Assembly (NCBI GenBank): GCA_904063045.1
Contig: CAJFCJ010000103.1
Location: 73,374-108,978, forward strand
Source of the DNA: Dimorphilus gyrociliatus
Taxonomy: Eukaryota > Annelida > Polychaeta > Dinophilidae
Length of the DNA: 35,605 bases
Reading direction: 5' to 3'
Made by a program: the position numbers and the translations under genes. The notes beneath the pieces were generated by a model. The model searched no databases, was not told where the DNA came from, and was given only the letters and a program-made list of their open reading frames with translations. Shown here piece by piece: positions 1 through 11,544 of this stretch. Positions within the stretch are counted from its first letter, which is position 1, and each line of letters begins with the position of its first letter.

Positions 1-780
1 GTGTAGTTCATATTTATCTTTAGTAAGAGGATGTTACAAGGTTCAACATTTAGGAAGGTTAATTGAATTATAACTTGGCCAAACCTTTATTGGTAATTAA
101 AGATGAGCCTTCAAGCTGACTAATCAGACTTATGTTTGGCCAATGTTATAGCATTTTCTTGCGTAGGTTTTAAGATGTACATGTATAAGTCACATAAAAT
201 AATAGAGTTCAAGCATGTAAAATATAACCAAAGTTGTACAAAATATTCATAATACATCATAATTTTTTTATTATTTCCATTTGTATCAACAAACATAATA
301 TTATTGAATGCACCTAAAAAAGGTTTTTTTTATCAATTTAAAAAAACTAATTCAAGAATATCCATTACAATTTTTTGGTAAAGATAGCCTTGAACATACT
401 TTACCTATTGGGATATTTTCTCAATCAAAAAAACTGAACAATTATCTGGCTTTAATTGAGCATTTAGTAATATAAAATCTATTTAAAATACAATTAAGTC
501 GAGTTGTATACAATCGCTAGACATAACTAACATCTGTTTCACCTTGATATGCTACATTTTTCAAAACAATCCAGGTAAGTATGTATTCAGACAAGGTTAA
601 TCTAATATATTTAATCAATTTATCATTGTTATTTTAATCTCTTATCTATTGGTAAAAAATCAGATTCTAAGCCAATTTTTTAAAAATAAATTGATGTTAA
701 ACTTGATGTATGCCAATATAAATTATTTGGATGCAGTGCATAACAATATTATATGGTGTATCAGTTCAAAACTGAAAGAC
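1..780. other. Upstream region of the dehydrogenase gene, partly dispersed repeat
   Basis: AT-rich DNA with no convincing coding exon. Roughly the first 240 bases resemble a block near 30550-30650 and 30880-31010: shared phrases include GGCAATTAAAGATGA-like text, TTGGCCAA and an ATAATAGAGTTCAAGCAT-like stretch. That block is therefore a dispersed repeat. The 5' untranslated region and promoter of the dehydrogenase gene must lie in the later part. The reading frame is open upstream of its chosen ATG back to about 649, but that extension does not look like protein of this family. Confidence 0.4.
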
Positions 781-1910
781 ATGTTCATTACATTACTTTC
801 GATTGGTGTTACTATAGTTTTAATCAGGTATATAGAACAATTTCTTAGGTCATTTTATATAAGTGACCTAGAGAATAAGTATGTTCTGATAACAGGATGT
901 GACACAGGTAACATATATTTATATTGTTTTGATGGTATTTTTTATAATATCCCCATTTAAAAATTTTTATTAAAGGATTTGGAAATTTACTTGCAAAAAG
1001 TTTAGATAATAAAGGAATAAATGTTATAGCAACTTGTCTAACTGAGAATGGAGCTAAACAATTATCTGATTGTTGTTCAATGAAATTAACAACTTACATT
1101 TTAAATGTTACTAATGAAGATGAAATTGATAATTTAAAGGAAATGATTACAAAAAAAGTAGGTGATAAAGGTTTGCACGCTTTAGTAAATAATGCAGGAA
1201 TTCTTGGAAAAGATTATGGCTCCCCAGAGACTTTATTAATGTCAAATTTAACAGAAATTTTAAAAATAAATTCTGTTGCACCAGCAGTACTTTGTTTTAA
1301 ATTTCTTGAATTGTTAAATATGGGAAAAGGTAGAATAATAAATATGGGATCATTGGCTGGAAGAGTTCCATCTGTACACTTCTTTTATGGTATTTCTAAA
1401 TTTTGTATTGAGGGTTTATCATCCATTTTAAGGTAAAAAAAGAAAACTATCATTATTATTCATACATTTATTATATAAAAGTTTCTTATTCGAAAGTTTT
1501 CAATTGAAAAAATATGATTGGAATGTTTCTGTTCATACCATTGAACCAGAGGCATATTCAACTACTATAGCTGAAGAGGATGAACTTGAAAAGAGTGTCG
1601 TAGAAGGATATAAAAGAGTATCAAAATTTTCAAAGGAAAAATATCCAACTGTAGATGATTATCTTCAGATTTGTAAGTAAATTTTTTTCCTATTTGCAAT
1701 ATATACAAACAACAACATTTTTTAGTTTTGTATGAGCTTGCAGAAATTCCGTTGAATGACAGAGTAGAGGATGTTACTAATGCTTATGAACATGCCATTC
1801 TTTCTGTGTGGCCTAAAAATAGATATTCAGTTGGTAATATGGCGAAATATGTTATAATTCCTCTGAGTTATCTTCCAACCAGCATTACAGACAAAATTTT
1901 TGTGGAATGA
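781..1910 (+). CDS. Retinol-dehydrogenase-type short-chain dehydrogenase (four exons)
   Basis: Exons 781-907, 976-1432, 1497-1672 and 1726-1910 join in phase into 314 residues, the usual length for the RDH/HSD17B6/BDH1 group (SDR9C). Introns are 68, 64 and 53 bp. The product should be a membrane-anchored NAD(P)-dependent oxidoreductase acting on retinoids, steroids or similar alcohols. An N-terminal hydrophobic segment (about residues 1-17) would anchor it to the endoplasmic reticulum. The cofactor loop TGCDTGFG spans the first splice junction. LVNNAGI, the catalytic serine in NMGSLAG and the YGISK (YxxxK) pair follow. The C-terminal part with EHAI, WPKNRYSVG and LSYLPT is typical of the family. 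One oddity is EPEAY where most members have EPG. The ATG at 781 is chosen because it directly precedes the anchor. An AATAAA lies at about 1931. Substrate cannot be told from sequence. Confidence 0.92.
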
Positions 1911-2537
1911 CACAGATAAAAGAATTAAACAATAAACTCAAATTTTTGATTGGGTATGGAAAAAATTTGTTCCTAATTTGAAAGTTTTAGCTTTGTCCTA
2001 GCCAAAAGTTATTTGAATTAGTTTTCCAAATTTCAAAAATCTTTCATAACCTAACCCTGGTCTAAGCTCCTCATCTCTAAGAAAATAGTTATAGTCTCGC
2101 CTGGTGTTTAATAATTGACTTTTATGTATAATTTCACTCATAAATAAATAAAAAATGAAAAATAATTAAATTACAGCCATAGAAATGGAACAGTCTGTTC
2201 ATTAAACTCTTTCTACAACCTTATATTTCTAAGTGTTAAAAAAATAGACTGCTCTTGCTGTACTTTATTGTATTAACAATTTAATTAATTGTAGGATTTT
2301 CTGGTTCGTCGCAACAGTAATCATCCTTTCCAATACAATTTTCCAAAGTACTCACACAAACAGAGCCTTTAAAGTTTGTCTACAAATAGTCTTAATAAAT
2401 GTAATTTCGGTAGAAAAAAAATAGGTTTTTCCATTCTTTTATCTTTCAAAGTTATTTCTTAAGCTATTATCATTTTCTTATTATTATATATACTTTTCTT
2501 TAGTATTAATAAAATTAAAAATACCTAATATTTTTAT
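1911..2537. other. Intergenic, with a copy of dispersed repeat R
   Basis: No gene is seen. The first part is the 3' flank of the dehydrogenase gene. From about 2256 to 2432 the sequence matches repeat R, also found near 3047, 19013 and 26573: shared phrases are TCCTTTCCAAT, CAAAGTACTCACACAAA, CACAAATAGTCTTA-like text and AAATGTAATTTCGGTAGAA. Confidence 0.5.
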
Positions 2538-2590
2538 GGGTACGGTTTCACCCAAAATGGGTACAGTTTCACTCAGGTACGATTTCACCC
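2538..2590. repeat. Tandem GGTAC-TTTCACCC motif array (left)
   Basis: Three imperfect copies of a 15-16 bp unit, GGTACRRTTTCACYC, follow one another. The same unit occurs in reverse complement at 6272-6340, so the two arrays form an inverted pair about 3.7 kb apart around the membrane-protein gene. Confidence 0.7.
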
Positions 2591-3046
2591 CTATTCATTG
2601 TGAAGTAGCAACATTCTCTAAGCTCCCAGCAAATATTTTGATGTAACTTGTAATGTGTGTGAGAAGTAATGAATTTCTCTTAATTAAATCATTGAATGTC
2701 ATGAACTTTTCAAATTCTATTATTCATTATTCTCTGAATCGGAAGGCAGTAGATTTCACTTGAAATGGTTGAATTATAAATTAGTATTGTTCACATCACT
2801 TTATATGATTTTCAAGTAATTTATATATTTTAAAAAATAACTTTTCAATAGATTTTCCTCCAAAAAATGTCATTCATTATTATATAATATAAATGTTCTT
2901 TTATTCCACAATCATAAGCCAAGAGCAATTGATTTATATCTTACACCCAACAAATTATTTATCAAATCAATATGATTGTTTTATCCAAAGAATGCTAATA
3001 AAAGAATTTTAATTATGAAGAGAGAGGTGGAAAAGTATGCATTTGT

Positions 3047-3330
3047 ATTATGTTGTATTGTAATTGTAGGAATTTCTAGTTCGTCACAACTGTAATTGTC
3101 CTTTCCAATCATTTACCAATCTGCCAAAGTACTGGTCCCAATAGAACCTTTAAAGTTCGTCCACAAATAGTCTAACAAATGTAATTTTGGTAGAAATTAA
3201 TCAACAAAACACGAGTATTTCGTCCAAAGAATATGTATTAAGTAAAATGAGCTTCTATTTCTAAACAAGCTAGTTTAAACAACCAGCTGACGGTTAGAGA
3301 ACTGAACTATCAACTGTTATTTTCGTCGGG
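3047..3330. repeat. Dispersed repeat R, long copy
   Basis: This stretch is closely matched at 26573-26852 over nearly its whole length. Shared phrases include GTTGTATTGTAATTGTAGGA, GTCCTTTCCAATCATTTA, GTAGAAATTAATCAACAAAA, AAAGAATATGTATT and AAGTTTAAACAACCAG-like text. Shorter copies lie at about 2256 and 19013. There are no coding signs. It may be the non-coding end of a transposon; Helitron-like helicase fragments lie close to the copies at 3047 and 19013. Confidence 0.65.
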
Positions 3331-3340
3331 TTTATATACT

Positions 3341-3600
3341 CAAATAAGAAAAAAAATCAATAAAACAACACATTATATAAACAAAAAAAAATGGTATAAA
3401 ATCTTACCTATATCATATTTGAAAGAAAATTATGTATAAATTTAAGCTTCATCTAACATTTTATGTAGAAAAAATTAAAAAATAATCTTTTTTCGTAGAG
3501 AAAAACATTTTTAATATGTTGGCCTATTCAAAATTTGAGGTGTTCCAATTTTTATGAAATTTAGTTTATATACATATTTTGAATTTACTGATGATTACTT
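3341..3600. repeat. Tc1-end-like dispersed repeat U, copy 1
   Basis: The block starts with CAAATAAGAAAAAAAATCAA and matches 9247-9485. Its far end, read on the minus strand, contains CAAATTTTGAATAGGCCAAC, which resembles the end of the Tc1-like element at 35098. It is probably the terminal part of a Tc1-type element or a derived MITE. Confidence 0.5.
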
Positions 3601-3617
3601 TTAAAATATAAATTATT

Positions 3618-3848
3618 TTATTCCTTTACCTTTGGTTGCAGAATCATTTTCTCCTGCTGTTTCAAATATTTGAAAAGTTCTTCAGTTGATCTAAAGTTTT
3701 TCAAAAGGCAAGAATGAAAAAGTGATTTGCCAGATCTGCCAGTTCCTCTTATAAATAAACACTTCTGTCTTTTGTAGGGGTTAAGCAAATTTTGGAAAGA
3801 AACAATGTTTCTCTCATTCAATTCATCAATGTGTAAAAGTGTTGTCAT
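3618..3848 (-). pseudogene. PIF1/Helitron-like helicase fragment with a P-loop
   Basis: A 76-residue open frame carries LFIRGTGRSGKSLFHSCLL. This fits the Walker A region of PIF1-type helicases carried by Helitron transposons, where the usual form is DGPGGTGKT followed by a leucine-rich helix. Upstream residues (LNERNIVSFQNLL) match the region that normally precedes it. No other helicase motif follows, so it is a fragment. The neighbourhood is full of repeats, consistent with transposon debris. An isolated cellular P-loop exon is a less likely alternative. Confidence 0.55.
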
Positions 3849-4865
3849 TTGAATTGGAAAATTTAAAGATGAATATTTTTGGAAATATGTTACCCAATTT
3901 TGTGTTTTTACTCAAAGATGTTTGTCAGTCTGTGTGTTGTAACTAAACAGACTTTAAACTTATCATTTGTAATTTTCCTGTACTTAAAGTAAAAACTGTT
4001 AAAAACAGTAAAATGTTCTCTGGTTAACCAGGAAAAAATTCCAATAAGCAGCATTTATCAACTGGAATATATCCAAGAATTTCAATTCATATGATCAGAA
4101 AATAAATCTATAAATATTCAGTTAAATTAGTTAAATTATGTTACTAAGCACAAACATAGGGTAACATTTGTACAAATCAATGGGAGATAATCTGTAATAA
4201 CCAGGAAAATTTCCTATTAAATTAAAAGTATTATCTATTGTTGTATTGAGCATTTACTTTATGTATTATTATTTTTAGATAGAGTGAATTTTGCAATGAT
4301 TGATGTTTACTTTATTTATTCTACAATAATCTTTGAAACTTATACAAGTGATATTTTGATATTACAATGAATTTTTTCTATAGTTTAGATTCACTTGGTC
4401 AAATTATCTGTTAAGCTTATTTTTTTCTTATTTACTTCATACCTCTATATGTGAATAATAAAAATACATCATGAATACTAGTTTTTTTTGTTGTCTAATG
4501 ATTCACCTTTTAAGTTTCTATTTCCTACTTTTGGTTTTGTAAATAGCTTATTAAGACTAAAAGTCACTTGATATTTTCCAAAAAATTTGTACATGCTTTT
4601 AAGATTTTTTGATATATATAGATATAATAGCTCAACTCAAAATATATATAATAGCTCAGCAATATACTGTATATTGCTCAACTCTCAGTTACAAAGGTAT
4701 TTTTAGAAATTTATATATAATTATAATTCTTAAAGTCTCTGGTTTTCTAAAAATGTGTTTCTGATGAAATGAAATACCCTATTAACTATATGATTCATAA
4801 GGTTTTTATAACCACAGGTTTTATGCCAATTTTCATATCACTAGCTGATTATCACCACTATTGCC
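3849..4865. other. Intergenic with a short copy of membrane-gene sequence
   Basis: No gene is seen. At 4217-4277 about 60 bases nearly duplicate coding sequence of the downstream membrane-protein gene (5846-5907), with about four differences. At 4658-4678 there is a perfect 10-bp inverted repeat around one base, AGCAATATAC-T-GTATATTGCT, inside AT-rich DNA. Confidence 0.55.
4217..4277 (+). repeat. Partial duplicate of exon 2 of the 4866-5985 gene
   Basis: The text ATTAAATTAAAAGTATTATC and the following bases through TTTATGTATTATTATTTTT match the region of the gene that encodes its last membrane helix. The similarity stops abruptly on both sides. It is too short to encode anything itself and looks like a fragment left by local duplication, gene conversion or template switching. 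Confidence 0.75.
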
Positions 4866-5985
4866 ATGTTTTACATTTTCTCAGCTATATTCTTTATAAT
4901 AATTAAAGATATTATTATAGATTATTCTGTTTATGAGATAGTGGTAACATCAGAATTAAAGAATGATCTGGCACACAAGTTTTTTGAAGATGATGGTAAT
5001 TCAGGATGCAAGTGTTAAACATTTCTATGCTGTTTATAATTTATTCCGTTCACCTTGGAATAATAGAAATTTGACATTAATAAAATACAGTTACAATGAT
5101 TCAATTAACCAGATATTAAAAACAAAATTGAATGAATTCAAACGAAAAAATGTTGAGAATTCCATTAAAATCCTTGAAAAGGATTGTACAAAATCATTAC
5201 AATATTGCCAAACTGTTTCAAATGAATCAACTGTTCAACTAGTGTTTAATAATCCACCAACATTAATAGGCCTATATCCAACTTTTTGTGAAATAAGTAT
5301 AGAAAAGTGGTTAAAAACAATTGAAAATTATTGGAGTAGTTATTTTTGTATTGTGAATGAAAATGGCTTATATAATTTTCATCATGAACGCAACAAAAAG
5401 TTAATTCTCATACTGGATAATCCAACAAATGAATTATTAATGGAAGTGGATGGCTTTAAATCAGAAACTAAATTTTCAATTTTTGATGCTAAAAATGAGA
5501 TTGTTAAGAATTATTTACCAATTGAAAAGAATAAAGTCCATAGAATCAATTACACAAATTGGACAAGGATGATTCCTTTTTATTTGGATTTTATGTTTAT
5601 TGGAGTAATTTACAATTTCATGTGTGGAAAGTTATCAGACATTGCAGGTTATGAAAAACTACCGAATATAGTAGGTTACATACCAATATGTTTACTTCTT
5701 TTTCTCACTATTTTAGATACCATATTTATAGAAAATTTTAGATTGGTTTATATGAGATTTTTGTTCAACTCTTTTTGTTTGCCAACTGAATTTTACAGTC
5801 TTTTTCTTCTAAATATATTTCACCTTTATGATATGATTCCAAATATTAAATTAAAAGTATTATGTATTGCTGTATTGAACATTTACTTTATGTATTATTA
5901 TTTTTGGTTGTGTATCTGTACGATCATTTTTTCTAAATTTGTTTTTTGGATTATGAATCATAAATTAATTTCAGAAATATTTTAA
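4866..5985 (+). CDS. Multipass membrane protein of unknown function (two exons)
   Basis: Exon 1 (4866-4943) encodes MFYIFSAIFFIIIKDIII, a hydrophobic start that could be a signal anchor. Exon 2 (5005-5985) carries the rest, giving 352 residues. The 61-bp intron (GTAACA...TTCAG, phase 0) has a size like the others here and removes the frame conflict between the two parts. The middle 170 residues are soluble, lysine- and asparagine-rich, with paired cysteines (KDC, QYC). The C-terminal third has about four membrane segments (IPFYLDFMFIGVIYNF, IPICLLLFLTIL, TEFYSLFLLNIF, VLCIAVLNIYFMYYYFW). I do not recognise the family. Alternatively the coding region starts at 4963 in exon 2's frame without the intron. 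AATAAA lies at about 6028. It sits between inverted motif arrays and could be a captured gene. Confidence 0.6.
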
Positions 5986-7500
5986 TATTTCTCTTTTTCT
6001 TATTTTACTTTTAGTTCTAAGCAAACTCTAATAAATTGCAATTTACTTTTGTCCTTAGTTTGATTTCAATATAACTTTGAGCTCTTTCACAACCAACTAT
6101 GATATTATATTTAGGGTAAAGGAAAACTTGAAATCTTTTTAATAATTGCTTAAAATAAAATGTCTTATTGAGAAAAACAAATAGCTACTTAAATGCAAAA
6201 ACAATTTTGAAATGATTTCATGAAGCCAAATACTATAATTGTATTTGAAGAAACATGTGCTAAACAAATATAGGTGAAACTGTAGTCATTGGGGGTGAAA
6301 TTGTATCCTTTGAGGGTGAAATCATACCTGGGTGAAATCGTTTCATTTCATAATTTTCTCATGTTGACAGTTAAAACTTCAGAATGCTGTTGACACTTTC
6401 CAAGAAGTTATGGATAATGATTTTCAAATAATTAGGTGTGGAAGCCAACTAGGAAAGGAAATTCTGATAAACAATGGATTTTCATTCACACTCAAGGCTA
6501 AAACTTTTAAAAGTAGTATTTGGATGTGCAGTAAAATAACTAAAAAGCAGAGATATCCTGCAATTATAGTATTGTGAGCATCAGGTTCTAAACAACAAAT
6601 GTTGCACAGTATTATTCAACGGCATACACAAATGCACAAAATGGTTCAGGGACAAATACAAGATGAAGCTGTATCCGGGAGACACTATCCTATATTAGGA
6701 TTAAAGATCAATATACAAATTTAAATTAGGGAGAATAACCTGTAAAATTACAGGACACAGTAATATAGAGAGAGATGTCAGAGATATTATACCCTTGCTA
6801 CCAGAGGAAGCTCTCTCCTCTTCTCTTCCCCGGCCAGTGTAGTCGATGAGCACATTACCTAAATTTGGCTGCGAGCCAAATTATTTGTTACGCCTAGTCT
6901 ACGTTTGCTACGTTATAGTTTAAGATCAATTGTTTTCATTCGCCCCTTATCATTTCTTTGTAGATGTATTACTTATAAATATTCATAATATGATCTATTA
7001 GTTAAACAAAGATAGAATATAAAAATGATCAACTATGCTTATGTTTTCTTGATTAATGGACTTGTACTATTAAAATTGTTACATCTTATGCGACTCTTCA
7101 ACTGGCTAATATAAATCCTAATTTTGCTCCTAAGATTGTTCCTGTTCTGAACATGCTCCTACTCCTAACTCAGATTGTAATCTCTAATGAATTAATAGGT
7201 TTTTCAAAGATTAATGATCTACATGCATGGAAAACTATTTCTCTTTTTTAATTTATATTCAACTGATTTTCAGCCTATTTTTAGTTTTGTAGTATTCTAG
7301 CCATGACAGGCTGTATCTCTTTTGAATAAGAAAAATTTTTTATGATAGACAGAGGAGGATGGAATGCAGTGCACTGTCAATAATATGTAGATGCCAAATA
7401 TATCAAAGGTAGTTTTAGAAGTTTCTTTCAAATTATTCACTTTTTCCATTTTTAATTTAAAATCTGTGGACACTTATGAACTATAGTTTATAGATATTTT
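5986..7500. other. Intergenic with the right motif array and a GC-rich hairpin
   Basis: No gene is seen. The inverted GGTAC-TTTCACCC array lies at 6272-6340. Around 6780-6900 the base composition rises in GC, with a perfect 9-bp hairpin (AATTTGGCT-GCG-AGCCAAATT, 6862-6882). The function is unknown; it may be the end of an old mobile element. Confidence 0.45.
6272..6340. repeat. Tandem GGTGAAA motif array (right, inverted)
   Basis: Four spaced copies of GGTGAAAYYRTA-type units occur. They are the reverse complement of the units at 2538-2590. Confidence 0.65.
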
Positions 7501-7771
7501 ATAAATAACACTTACCATATGGTAGAAGTTTTGAAGTAGATGTTGCTTCTGGGGTAGATGGTACCAAACTGCCAGAATCAACCCCTTTTATAGGCAAAGG
7601 ATAAAATATTACATAATCAAACATGCTGACAACAACAAGTGTTTAGTTACATAAATTGACCCTTGAGGGGTAACCTACACAAAGTTGTTGTTGTTTACAT
7701 CACTATTGCATAATTTGATAACCCTTGACCCTGTTTGTTGTGAACAATCCTTATCTGGGGTTAGACCCTTC

Positions 7772-8121
7772 TGTTGTCGACAGCTAAGGCATAAACAACT
7801 GATAAGGAATTGTATAAAAGCAGGGCATAGGTAGTAACAGGCATTCAGTCCTGAATCAACTCCCTTAGTGAACAGGTCTAGTATTACTTTAGAATATAGT
7901 TATATTATTCTTATGTTTTGGTTCTATATTGATCCTTCCTCAATTCTACATCTCTCTTCTAAGTGGCTTACTCCTAATTCGGTTCTATTTGGACCAGTAC
8001 TTATCTACAACCCCAGCGGGAAAGTACAATCTGGAAGAATATTTTATACTAATTGTGCAAAAGAGTTGGGGGTTAAATAAAATATGTGTTCAGTCTGTCA
8101 TCATACCTATCATTCTTAACA
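7772..8121 (+). mobile_element. Solo-LTR-like block
   Basis: The block begins TGTTG and ends TTAACA. It contains a TATA-like TATAAAAG at 7813-7820 and AATAAA at 8076-8081, in the order expected for an LTR. About 60 bases from 7970 to 8029 recur with three differences at 12863-12922, showing it belongs to a dispersed family. No retroviral coding sequence, primer-binding site or target duplication is seen nearby, so it would be a solo LTR. The exact ends are a guess. Confidence 0.35.
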
Positions 8122-8159
8122 CTAAAAAATGCAAGACTCCTAAGTCTATTTTGTGAGAT

Positions 8160-9240
8160 GTCTCTCAGTAATAAGTCTCCCTAACTATGTAATATTTTTA
8201 TATCACCTTAATTATATTTTTTTGTTTCATTATATAGCAGGCTTTGAGAAAACATATTAACTCATGAGAAAAGTTTTGACTGTATTGTTGGAACATAACA
8301 GTACTTTGTATACTATTGTAGTTTTTATAAATATTTTGAATACATCCATAGTTTATGTGCGTTTTCTTTAACCTGATCCCCAAGTCCCAAGTGCTTGTGA
8401 AAAAACAGCGCTGAAAGCTAAAGTTTAGCATGAGTTTTTGGGTATTTCCAAGTTTGGAAAAATTTTGATTTCAACATTTTGCAGTTGATGGGATATTGCG
8501 GATCACGGATCAAGAATCACTGATCAACAATCTTCCTCGCTGCATATATACTTGAATATTCATACTGACAAATGTGTTATTGCAGTGTTTATTATAAAAA
8601 TGATTGAACAACAAAGCCATGTATTGAGACTTTACAATTTAAGGCTGGATAACATTATAAAGAACTAAAGAATCTTGGTGGAACTCATAATTTTTAAACT
8701 TGCTTTTCTCTCTGATTGATATGTTCAGGTGAAATAGGCTCAAACCTATTTAGTTGTGAATTCTTATTTTCATCAATAAAAAGAAAAACATCACTGATGC
8801 ATACTAGATTAACTATGGGATCATGGAAAACATCTGCAATGGAAAGTGTGCACGAAATATATTTAAACGAGCATAAAATTGAGTTTTATCACTTTATTCA
8901 TTGTTGGTGTAATCTATATTTATTAAGACATTATTATTATTAAAATGCAGTTTCAACTGAGCAGCAAGACTTGAGTCAAAGTAGTTCTATGCAAAAGATT
9001 ATGTCACCATCATAAAGTGCACAAAGGTATGATAAAAGTAAATGATAAATTGGCAATTAAAGAAAGGTCAACACAAAGAGATTTTTAAAAGCCAATTTAA
9101 AAAAAATAATTTATTCAATTAAGGTCAAACAAGACCATCAGCATTTATACAGGGGAATGGGGCATAGAGTGAGCAAGTGTTTAGAAAAAGAGGGTGGCTA
9201 CATAGAAAAATAGACAAAATATGAACATTAAACCAATTAT
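8160..9240. other. Intergenic, no gene recognised
   Basis: AT-rich sequence with short open frames that show no family features. Around 8510-8545 GGATCA/TGATCA-like words recur at short intervals. Nothing else stands out. Confidence 0.4.
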
Positions 9241-9246
9241 TTTGCA

Positions 9247-9485
9247 AATAAGAAAAAAAATCAATAAAACAATACATTATATAAAACCAAAAAAATTATA
9301 TAAAAACTTACCCAAATTTTGTTTCGAAGATATATATCTATTCATATATATATCTATGTTTAATCTAGTAATTAAGACAACAAAAATAAAAAAAAAAATC
9401 TTTTTTCCCTGTGAAAAAGATTTTTATTGTTCGGCCTATCAAAATTTAGGGGGCACCAATATTTTTGCGGACTACTTTATACATC
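9247..9485 (-). repeat. Tc1-end-like dispersed repeat U, copy 2
   Basis: The left part matches 3341 onward. The right end, read on the minus strand, is AGTAGTCCGCAAAAATATTG followed by TAAATTTTGATAGGCC. This matches the left end of the Tc1-like element at 35098 (CAGTAGTCCGCATAAATTTT). It abuts the stop codon of the lectin-like gene, so it may supply that gene's 3' flank. Confidence 0.6.
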
Positions 9486-9509
9486 TGTTTCTGTTCACCA
9501 ATGAAAAAT

Positions 9510-11544
9510 TCACAAAAAATTCACTTCGCATAGTTCCACTAATGAGTTTGAGATAAAATCTGCTGTAATAATAATTACTATCCTTTCTATTATTGCTTTG
9601 TTGTATCCACAATCAAATTCATATTCCCATAAATTCTCTTCATTTAGCTGATCCATACTGGAAAGTGGACAAGAGTTTGATACTTGCTTTCCAATTTCAG
9701 CTAATGAAAGGTAAATTGCAATTGATTTTTTGTCATCACTTGATATAAATTTAAGAGTTATTTTAATAAGATTCTTTAGAATTCCAAATGAATTGCCATC
9801 ATTTCTAATTGCTTCAAAAATGTATGGACTTTCTTTGACCAAAAAGCATGTAGAAGTATTGAAATCATGAAGGTTTTCCAGTAGAGGTGTGGAGCAGCCG
9901 AGAGGATATATAGCATTAATCTTTAAGCCATAGTTTTTATTGTAACTATTAACTCTAAATATGGATACTGTGGATGTTTCCCCATTGTTTACTTCTAATT
10001 TCGTCACATATCCTTTATCTTTAGCTACTTTGGTGCTGTAAAGAAGGTTGTTATTATAAACTTGACCTTTTCCAATTTGTAGATCATTTCCTATTAAGGA
10101 AATCCAAAAATCTTTCCAAGTATTGCAAAGTAGAAGGTGGTCATTATTAGTTTGATTACCAATATGACTTAATGTACCATTTATAAGAACAGTTATGCTT
10201 TCAACATCCAATGTTATCTTAACCTTTGATTCTCCATCTTTGTTCATCAAATTAATAATGAAAGAATGACAATTACCATTTCCTTTAACTTTGACACCAA
10301 AACTAAAAAGTTGCATTGGTGAAAGAAACTGAGTAGAGAAATGATAAATGACTTCATCGGTTGATTCTATGAAGAAAAATTTTTGAGGTGTATCTATCAT
10401 GGAATGAAAAAAAAGAAAACAAAATTCTATGATGAGGTGTGTTTAATATATTTCAAATATTAAAAGCAAACCTATAATGTAAACATTAACATAAGCAAGT
10501 CCTACATTATCTGCCCTAGCAGGTTCATGATATTTTGTAATATTAAGTGTTACACCAGTTTCAAAGAAATCTTTTGTGTATTCAAAACATTGTCTGAGTC
10601 TTGAGAAAGAAAATGTAAAAAACTGTATGAAATTTGAACTCCATTTAGCTTTAATTTCTAGAGGTATTGTGTAACTTCCAAACTCTCTGTCAAGGGCGAA
10701 GGAAAACTTAGAATTAGAGACTCACACTGATTTCAAAGTTTCACTCTTACTACCTTCCAGCCACACAAGTAATTTTTGGTTGAACTGTAAATGGAAAGGT
10801 TAGTTCATAAGTTAGGCCAAAACAATTGCCTCTTGCACAAGAGGTTATCCAACCACCCAGTAAATTTTCATTTGAATCGTAATTCAGGGCACGTTGACAG
10901 TTCATATTACCACTATAGGGAGCAGAACAACTAGAAAATTCAGCAATGTTTGTATAATGAATTTCATCATTACTATTTGTATCATCACCTAGGAAACATG
11001 CATAGTTCGTTAATTAATCAAGTTATAATGAAATATATATTCTACCATTGAAAGCGTAAACAATAACGCTACCCAATCCTCGTTTCGTTGTCCCATACCC
11101 CTCAAGAGTTAACACTTTTATCCAATTGTTTTGTTTACCAGTTTCTCCAGGTAGAAGGTAGCATTTTTGATACTGATTACTATCGAGTGTATGAGTAGTA
11201 TTTCTTCCATTACTGTACTCTATTCTTACTTTTCTTGTTAGGAATGACACTAATGCTAATCTTTGCTCAATACAGATTTCTGCAATGTCGTATTTTTGTT
11301 TAAAGTTAATGAGTAGATATGCTAAGGAACAAGTGTTTTCTTCTAAACAATCTGAAGCCCAATCTCTGTGGTTGATCCATTGAGGTTCAAGGGCATTTTC
11401 ACATTTATACGTATAATCCCTTAGATTTGCTAGAACACTGGAAGCTGAACAAGTTCCGCCATTTTTAATTCTGCAGACATTTATTTTTTTTCCGTCTATT
11501 TTTGAAAATATCATTTGTAAACATACAAGTAAAAAAATAACCAA
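9510..11544 (-). CDS. Secreted galactose-binding / Methyltransf_FA-like / lectin-tail protein (four exons)
   Basis: Exons 11544-11046, 10988-10754, 10686-10472 and 10393-9510 join in phase to 610 residues; introns are 57, 67 and 78 bp. A signal peptide covers about residues 1-17. A cysteine-rich galactose-binding-like domain follows (GTCSASSVLAN, then the WINHRDWASDC region). A second begins at CSAPYSGNMNCQRALNYD and includes GGWITSC. From about residue 315, the pattern QLFSFGVKVKG...FWISLIGNDLQIGKGQ resembles the Methyltransf_FA domain (Pfam PF12248), which despite its name is mostly found in extracellular proteins. The last ~100 residues end in VELCEVNFL, like the LCEVEV end of F-type lectin domains. 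It is probably an extracellular carbohydrate-binding protein. The domain order is inferred by eye. The TGA stop directly adjoins repeat U. Confidence 0.82.

Noticed and set aside
4963-5004. Starting the membrane protein at the ATG at 4963
   Set aside because: The 61-bp intron joining the hydrophobic exon at 4866 to 5005 fits phase, length and signals better, though the alternative is not excluded.
7868-8156. Two overlapping open frames within the LTR-like block
   Set aside because: There are no domain features; the LTR-like signals and the dispersed copy at 12863 explain the region better.
8716-8943. 75-residue plus-strand open frame
   Set aside because: No family motif, signal peptide, splice context or repeat link supports it.
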